NCBI GenBank assembly: GCA_037142435.1
Contig: JBAXAO010000044.1
Location: forward strand, 1 to 9,863
Length of the DNA stretch: 9,863 bases
Direction: 5' to 3'
Source of the DNA: CAIMZW01 sp037142435
GTDB taxonomy: Bacteria > Actinomycetota > Actinomycetes > Nanopelagicales > Nanopelagicaceae
Positions 6,449-9,863 of this stretch are shown here, in pieces. Position numbers and translations under genes: made by a program. Position 1 is the first letter of the stretch, and every line of letters begins with the position of its first letter. The notes under the pieces are model-generated. The model had not been told where the DNA came from. It did no database searches and saw only the letters and a list, made by a program, of their open reading frames with translations.

Positions 6449-6685
6449 AGTAAATAGCAATCGGGCGCTACGTCGTGTGATATTGGAATAAGGGGGGCAC
6501 CTCTTTAGTAGCGATTGCAATTTCAATCTTGTTGCGCATTACTTGCATCTAAAATCTCTTCTCGTGTTGCAAATCACTTTCTTTCACAAAATTGAATGGT
6601 TTGATCGAAAGTTTTCACATCAGGAGGGGGTCGACCCACATTGTTGGCGCTTGTTCACCTCAAGTTCATGGTGAAATGGGGAATA
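6449..6685. other. Divergent intergenic region without a visible gene
   Basis: The 395-bp gap between the divergent alcohol dehydrogenase and yceI genes holds no credible coding frame or RNA gene. Besides the promoters listed separately, it contains an imperfect 16-bp palindrome at 6513-6528 (GATTGCAATTTCAATC, 14 of 16 symmetrical) and a perfect 10-bp palindrome GGGTCGACCC near 6627-6636 following AGGAGG. Either could bind a regulator; nothing in the sequence says which. Confidence 0.5.
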
Positions 6686-6699
6686 GTTGAAGTTTCAAC
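6686..6699. promoter_or_regulatory. Operator 1 of yceI (palindrome overlapping the -35)
   Basis: GTTGAA-GT-TTCAAC is a perfect inverted repeat with a 2-bp centre. It overlaps the -35 hexamer at 6688-6693. Its centre is 32 bp, about three helical turns, from that of operator 2, so two dimers would sit on the same DNA face. The size and A/T-rich symmetrical form suit a MarR-type winged-helix repressor, but that identity is inference. Confidence 0.65.
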
Positions 6700-6716
6700 A
6701 GTGTTAGTGTTAGAGT
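6688..6716 (+). promoter_or_regulatory. Promoter of yceI (TTGAAG-17-TAGAGT)
   Basis: -35 TTGAAG at 6688-6693 and -10 TAGAGT at 6711-6716 are spaced 17 bases. Transcription would begin near 6723, inside operator 2. Both boxes are thus covered or flanked by the two palindromes, the usual layout for repression. Confidence 0.6.
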
Positions 6717-6735
6717 AGTTGAAGTTTCAACTACT
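6714..6735. promoter_or_regulatory. Operator 2 of yceI (22-bp palindrome over the start site)
   Basis: Perfect 10-bp arms AGTAGTTGAA and TTCAACTACT flank a GT centre. It overlaps the 3' end of the -10 box and the predicted transcription start. It is the longest of three copies of this motif in the window; the third is at 9719-9736. Confidence 0.75.
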
Positions 6736-6760
6736 AACATTTACATCATTCAATGATTCT

Positions 6761-6765
6761 AGGAG
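6761..6765 (+). promoter_or_regulatory. Ribosome binding site that decides the yceI start
   Basis: AGGAG lies seven bases before the ATG at 6773. The in-frame TTG at 6719 lies inside operator 2, upstream of the predicted transcription start, and cannot be used. Confidence 0.8.
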
Positions 6766-6772
6766 CCAAGAA

Positions 6773-7327
6773 ATGTCAACAGATACCAAGTCACTTACAG
6801 GTAGTTACACCGTCGATGTCAGCCACAGCCAAATCGGTTTCGGCGCACGCCACGCAATGGTCACCAAAGTCCGCGGAACCTTCAAGGATTTCGCTGGAAC
6901 CGGATACCTCGATGTCGAGAACCCTGCCAACTCAAAGCTTGAGGTCACCATTCAGGCCGCCAGCATCGATACCCGCAATGCAGATCGCGATGCTCACCTC
7001 AAGAGCAATGACTTCTTCTCAATGGAAGAATTCCCAGTAATTTCCTTCATCTCGACCTCTTTCGCTAAGAAGGATGGAAACACCTACGCCGTTACAGGCG
7101 ATCTGATCATCAAAGGCGTCAGCAAATCAATCACCATCGATTTGGAAGTCACCGGAGATGCCATCGATCCATGGGGCAACCAGCGTGTCGGTTTCGAAGG
7201 TGCAACAACCATCAACCGTACCGATTGGGGCGTTAACTTCAATGCAGCTCTTGAAGCTGGCGGAGTTCTTGTTAGCGAAAAGATCTCACTCGAGTTTGAA
7301 ATTTCAGCAATCAAGAACGCTGCTTAA
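6773..7327 (+). CDS. YceI-family lipocalin-like protein
   Basis: YceI-like proteins form an extended beta-barrel that binds a long isoprenoid or lipid-like molecule; they are linked to stress, acid or quinone-related responses, and the exact role is unknown in most bacteria. The 184-residue protein starts MSTDTKSLTGSYTVDVSHSQ and shows the family path: YTVDVSHSQIGFGARH (start of the barrel), the MVTKVRGTF strand, a central RNADRDAHLKSNDFFSMEEFP motif (split here across about 65-90), and the C-terminal NRTDWGVNFN and ISLEFEISA. There is no signal peptide, unlike E. coli YceI, so it should be cytoplasmic, as is usual in actinobacteria. It is a single-gene unit with its own operator-controlled promoter and tandem terminators. 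The function beyond lipid binding is inferred from the family. Confidence 0.93.
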   Translation: MSTDTKSLTGSYTVDVSHSQIGFGARHAMVTKVRGTFKDFAGTGYLDVENPANSKLEVTIQAASIDTRNADRDAHLKSNDFFSMEEFPVISFISTSFAKKDGNTYAVTGDLIIKGVSKSITIDLEVTGDAIDPWGNQRVGFEGATTINRTDWGVNFNAALEAGGVLVSEKISLEFEISAIKNAA

Positions 7328-7364
7328 TTTCAGCAAATTTCCACAAATTTCCACAAATTTCCGC
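7325..7364. repeat. 10-bp tandem array beginning at the yceI stop codon
   Basis: Four units at a 10-bp period: TAATTTCAGC (7325-7334, including the TAA stop), AAATTTCCAC twice (7335-7354) and AAATTTCCGC (7355-7364). AATTTCAGCAA at 7326-7336 is an exact copy of coding bases 7300-7310 just before the stop, so the array probably grew from the gene end. Confidence 0.85.
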
Positions 7365-7436
7365 AAACCTGACGTGAGGCTAGAGGAAATAAATTTCAAT
7401 TAGTTCTTGGGTAAAACTGAGAATCATTGAGCATCT

Positions 7437-7466
7437 AGGACCGTTCCTTCGTGAGCGGTCCTTTTT
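7437..7466 (+). terminator. Intrinsic terminator of yceI
   Basis: AGGACCG (7437-7443) pairs with CGGTCCT (7456-7462); the stem extends inwards by about three more pairs, with a 6-nt loop, and is followed by TTTTT at 7462-7466. It lies about 110 bases after the stop codon. Confidence 0.9.
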
Positions 7467-7473
7467 GTTTCCG

Positions 7474-7495
7474 CCAATAATTATTGGGGTTTTTT
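7474..7495 (+). terminator. Second, back-up terminator
   Basis: CCAATAATTATTGG (7474-7487) is a perfect palindrome that folds into a small hairpin and is followed by GG and six T (7490-7495). It sits eight bases behind the first T-run, giving a tandem terminator. Confidence 0.6.
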
Positions 7496-7565
7496 CATTA
7501 CGTTTGATTCATTAAATCATCGGGATCGTTCTCTGCCGAGAGAAGATCTCGGGGAGATTCGGGGA

Positions 7566-7700
7566 GTCTCGTGGTCTGTCGTGATTTCTCGGGGGAGATG
7601 CGGGGAGTCTCGGGGTTTGTGGTGATGTCTCGGGGTTTGTGGTGATGTCTCGGGGTTTGTGGTGATGTCTCGGGGTTTGTGGTGATGTCTCAGAGTTTGG
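7566..7700. repeat. 20-bp tandem array in the convergent spacer
   Basis: Four exact copies of GTCTCGGGGTTTGTGGTGAT start at 7607, 7627, 7647 and 7667; a diverged copy precedes them at 7566-7585, a diverged linker at 7586-7606, and a partial copy follows at 7687-7700. The + strand is G-rich with repeated CGGGG; loops between G-runs are mostly too long for a standard G-quadruplex. It occupies the gap between the yceI terminators and the end of the convergent small membrane gene; nothing coding is visible at 7496-7732. GTCTC/GAGAC arms at 7687-7704 could form a weak hairpin. Confidence 0.93.
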
Positions 7701-7732
7701 AGACCTGCGATTGAATAGTTTCTTACGAACTC

Positions 7733-8020
7733 TTAATCTTCGATTTTTGTAATCTTGGGCGTTTGGAAGGCTCGGTATACGGCAAAACTAGCGCAACTAA
7801 GCCCGACTAATCCAAGGAAGCGAATACCTATCGCCACGCTGGAGACGACTATAAGGGCCCCAGTCATGCTGGCTGCTACGGAGAGGATTGCAACCAGAAT
7901 TCGCTTGGCTAGAAGCGGCAAGTACTTTCCGGTCGGAATAAAAGAGATCCCCAGCGCCAACGGACCTGCCGTCATGGCCACTAAAAAAATAATCCCCACG
8001 ACAAGAGCCAAACTTTCCAT
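7733..8020 (-). CDS. Small hypothetical membrane protein (three predicted helices)
   Basis: I do not recognise this 95-residue protein. It is very hydrophobic, with predicted membrane segments at about 3-25, 38-60 and 64-84, a basic break at KYLPLLAKR between helices 1 and 2, and a short charged tail ending KITKIED. The start ATG is supported by AAGG seven bases upstream. The opposite strand is also open over this stretch, but that frame gives a basic, compositionally odd product and runs into the HNH gene, so I reject it. It lies 163 bases behind the HNH gene on the same strand with no clear terminator between, so read-through is possible. A GCCGC/GCGGC hairpin lies in its leader at 8042-8054. 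Function unknown. Confidence 0.6.
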   Translation of the reverse strand: MESLALVVGIIFLVAMTAGPLALGISFIPTGKYLPLLAKRILVAILSVAASMTGALIVVSSVAIGIRFLGLVGLSCASFAVYRAFQTPKITKIED

Positions 8021-8183
8021 GGTGAAACCTTATCCGAGGTGGCCGCAAAGCGGCTTTCTTAGAACTCTATTCGGCAAAGTGAAAGCGGAAAGTGCATTTA
8101 ACCCAACCAAGGGACTTGCGCATCATTTTTCGAAAAGAGTTTTGCGGCGGTCACGCCTGAAGAAATACTTTGCACCTGCCGGG

Positions 8184-9590
8184 CTAAGCGACATCATTGA
8201 TGGGGCGAGCAGGGACGTAGTATTTTTTACCTAAAGGGGAAATCCATTCACAAGATCCATCTTTATGGCTGGTGAGTTTCCAGTCACCGTGGGTTTTGAG
8301 TCGATGATGTCGCCTGCAGAGCAAACCCAAATTTTCAAGATTTGTCTCTCCTCCTTCTTCCCATGGAATGGCATGGTCGATATCGCTGATGCGTGCCGGT
8401 TGTCGACAACCTGGGAATCGACACGTTCGATCCCTTGCCATAAGGAAATCGACTAACGCTTGTGGAGGTTCGTAACTTTGCCGCCCGTAATCAAGGAGTG
8501 TTCCGGTGATTGGCTCAGTAATAAAACGTCGCCATTTACCATCGGCTGCGAGTTCACGAGCAATCGAGGCTGGAATCGGGCCATACCCTGCAAGTTGGCC
8601 AGGATTGTTTGCTAATCCAAGCGCGGTTGGAAGATCGAGAGTGAGGTTGAGAGTGACCGGGCGGCGATGATGTAGACCAGTCTCCTCGGTTTGTGCTAAA
8701 TAACTGGCAGCTAACTCTGTGAGAGCATCGGCGCGGTATGCATCGATCGATTTCTTGCTTGAAATTGCATTTAAATGGTCGCTACCGATGTTGATTTTGC
8801 CTTGCATGGCACCTTTGTCGGACACCTCTCCCTGACTTTGTTTACTCATGAGAGCTACTTCTTGATCATGGGCTTTTGCCTTACGCGCCAATTTGTCGAT
8901 TGCTAACATGATTGTTTGGGCATCAGGCACAGGAAGGAGCGCCACCAAGGTGGCCATCCCATCGGCTTCAGGATAGAGATTGACTCGTCGACACTCTTTT
9001 GCTGTCTCGACTATTTCTTGGAATTGTTCTGGTGCGTTTCTAGCGATGAGATTTCGAACCTTGGTTGCGACCTGAGCAGGAGTATGAAATTCAGAATGTG
9101 CCACCGCTTGAGCCTCGATGCCGGCGATGATCTCGGGTGAAACTCCTCGGCTGATCATTTCGGCACTCTCGCGAGCAATGACATTGGCATGCGCTGCAGA
9201 GATTTCCCCTGTGGCAAGTGCGGAGCAAGTAACCGGAAGATGAGTGGTTAAGGTTCGCGCAACGTCGATTCGGATTTGCGCGGTATTTCCGGAAAGACGC
9301 AGGGCGGTGGCGACTTCCTCTCGTTCGGCCTCATCGACTCCTGAATAAAGGGACTCTGCACTGGTTGGCTCATCGCCCGCCACAGCCACAATGGCGCTTT
9401 GCATTAAGGCTTGAAGCCAAGCGGTCTGTTTTTCGAGGGCGCTGAGGTAATCGATTCGACCTGCTCGGTCGAGTTGTAGGGGGTCGATTTGCACCAGTTT
9501 GCTCAAGGGTTCGATTCCGGCGGGACTTCGCAGCAGGTCGACGACAAGTTCTTCGACCTGGCGATCGGGAAGTTCGAACTCTTTAAGCAC
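8184..9590 (-). CDS. DUF222 / HNH endonuclease domain protein (13E12 repeat family type)
   Basis: Proteins of this type join an N-terminal DUF222 region to a C-terminal HNH nuclease domain and are found in many copies in actinobacterial genomes; M. tuberculosis REP13E12 elements belong here and serve as a prophage insertion target. From GTG 9590 the protein has 468 residues. The C-terminal HNH motif is intact: CRFPGC (about 390-395), DIDH (His about 406), NLENLGLLC (Asn about 420, Cys about 425) and RRHH (about 428-429), then KTHGDW and SPLGKKY. The frame stays open upstream to 9842, but that part translates the operator and the 19-bp array and lies upstream of the promoter. GTG 9590 is the first standard in-frame start after the promoter, has GAGG eight bases upstream and yields the usual beginning. 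Nuclease activity and biological role are inferred. Confidence 0.88.
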   Translation of the reverse strand: MLKEFELPDRQVEELVVDLLRSPAGIEPLSKLVQIDPLQLDRAGRIDYLSALEKQTAWLQALMQSAIVAVAGDEPTSAESLYSGVDEAEREEVATALRLSGNTAQIRIDVARTLTTHLPVTCSALATGEISAAHANVIARESAEMISRGVSPEIIAGIEAQAVAHSEFHTPAQVATKVRNLIARNAPEQFQEIVETAKECRRVNLYPEADGMATLVALLPVPDAQTIMLAIDKLARKAKAHDQEVALMSKQSQGEVSDKGAMQGKINIGSDHLNAISSKKSIDAYRADALTELAASYLAQTEETGLHHRRPVTLNLTLDLPTALGLANNPGQLAGYGPIPASIARELAADGKWRRFITEPITGTLLDYGRQSYEPPQALVDFLMARDRTCRFPGCRQPARISDIDHAIPWEEGGETNLENLGLLCRRHHRLKTHGDWKLTSHKDGSCEWISPLGKKYYVPARPINDVA

Positions 9591-9643
9591 TGGGAAATCC
9601 TCGAAGTAACCGGTGACAAAGCTTCTCAGTAGTGCTGGAACCC

Positions 9644-9669
9644 TGTGGAAAATTGGAACCTGTGGATAT
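9644..9669 (-). promoter_or_regulatory. Two DnaA-box-like sites in the HNH leader
   Basis: On the - strand TTTTCCACA (9652-9644) fits the TTWTNCACA DnaA-box consensus exactly, and ATATCCACA (9669-9661) fits at eight of nine. They are 17 bp apart, between the promoter and the start codon. No dnaA or dnaN gene is nearby, so this is not evidence of an origin; chance is likely. Confidence 0.25.
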
Positions 9670-9705
9670 GGGTCTGATTCGGAATAGAAACATAAGGCAT
9701 TTGGT

Positions 9706-9733
9706 TCTATACTTTGAGTAGTTGAAAGTTCAA
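9706..9733 (-). promoter_or_regulatory. Promoter of the HNH gene (TTGAAC-16-TATAGA)
   Basis: On the - strand -35 TTGAAC (9733-9728) and -10 TATAGA (9711-9706) are separated by 16 bases. Both resemble consensus well. Transcription would begin near 9699, leaving about 110 nt of leader before GTG 9590. The -35 lies within the palindromic operator at 9719-9736. Confidence 0.6.
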
Positions 9734-9736
9734 CTA
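9719..9736. promoter_or_regulatory. Operator of the HNH gene, same motif as at yceI
   Basis: TAGTTGAA-AG-TTCAACTA is a perfect inverted repeat with 8-bp arms and a 2-bp centre. Its arms are identical to the inner arms of the yceI operator 2 (TAGTTGAA / TTCAACTA); only the centre differs (AG against GT). It overlaps the -35 box of the HNH promoter. Confidence 0.7.
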
Positions 9737-9863
9737 ACTTGAACCACCCGCACGAACTTGAACCACCCGCACGAACTTGAACCACCCGCACGAACTTGAA
9801 CCACCCGTACGAACTTGAACCACCCGTACGAACTTGAACCACCCGTACGAACTTGAACCACCC
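9735..9863. repeat. 19-bp tandem array upstream of the HNH promoter, continuing past the window
   Basis: Six units (9735-9753, first base variant; 9754-9772; 9773-9791; 9792-9810; 9811-9829; 9830-9848) of GAACTTGAACCACCCGYAC, plus 15 bases of a seventh cut off by the window end. The three units nearest the gene have GCAC, the outer three GTAC. Each unit carries TTGAA, the half-site of the neighbouring operator. Because 19 is not a multiple of three, the array can stay open in a frame and mimic an N-terminal extension. Confidence 0.93.

Noticed and set aside
7540..7630. G-quadruplex in the G-rich start of the 20-bp array
   Set aside because: GGGG runs exist, but at least one loop is about 16 nt or longer, outside the usual rule, so the case is weak compared with 919-959.
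7755..8234. 159-residue open frame on the + strand opposite the small membrane gene
   Set aside because: It is antisense to two better-supported - strand genes, has no family resemblance and no good start signal.
9644..9669. Replication origin suggested by two DnaA-box-like sites
   Set aside because: Only two sites, no dnaA/dnaN/gyr neighbourhood and no AT-rich unwinding region.

Overview
The window looks like chromosomal DNA from a mid-GC actinobacterium. Three things point there: the gene order prfB - ftsE - ftsX - S41 peptidase - smpB - ssrA, a tmRNA whose tag region lines up with the mycobacterial one, and a DUF222/13E12-type HNH protein. Base composition is only moderately GC-rich, so a small-genome aquatic lineage is possible, but the sequence does not fix the taxon.

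Left half (1-5301), all on the + strand, is a conserved housekeeping block. It holds the 3' three quarters of prfB (release factor 2), ftsE and ftsX (the ABC-type complex controlling septal wall hydrolases), a membrane-anchored PDZ/S41 C-terminal processing peptidase, smpB, and the tmRNA gene ssrA closed by a strong terminator. RF2, SmpB and tmRNA serve translation termination and ribosome rescue; FtsEX serves division and the peptidase acts on extracytoplasmic proteins.

Right half (5302-9863) is more variable. A zinc-dependent alcohol dehydrogenase (- strand) diverges from a yceI-like gene (+ strand) whose promoter carries two palindromic operators 32 bp apart. After yceI come two tandem terminators, then two - strand genes: a small three-helix membrane protein and a DUF222-HNH protein. 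The HNH promoter carries a third copy of the yceI operator, which suggests one regulator for both loci.

A recurring oddity is tandem repetition. Five unrelated arrays (24/9-bp, 26-bp, 10-bp, 20-bp and 19-bp units) sit in the spacers, several starting at or next to a stop codon. At least two seem to have grown from the adjacent gene end, and one forms a strong G-quadruplex motif on the - strand ahead of ftsE. I see no CRISPR array, transposase, integrase or complete defence operon. The best candidates for something new are the spacer arrays and the shared palindromic operator.
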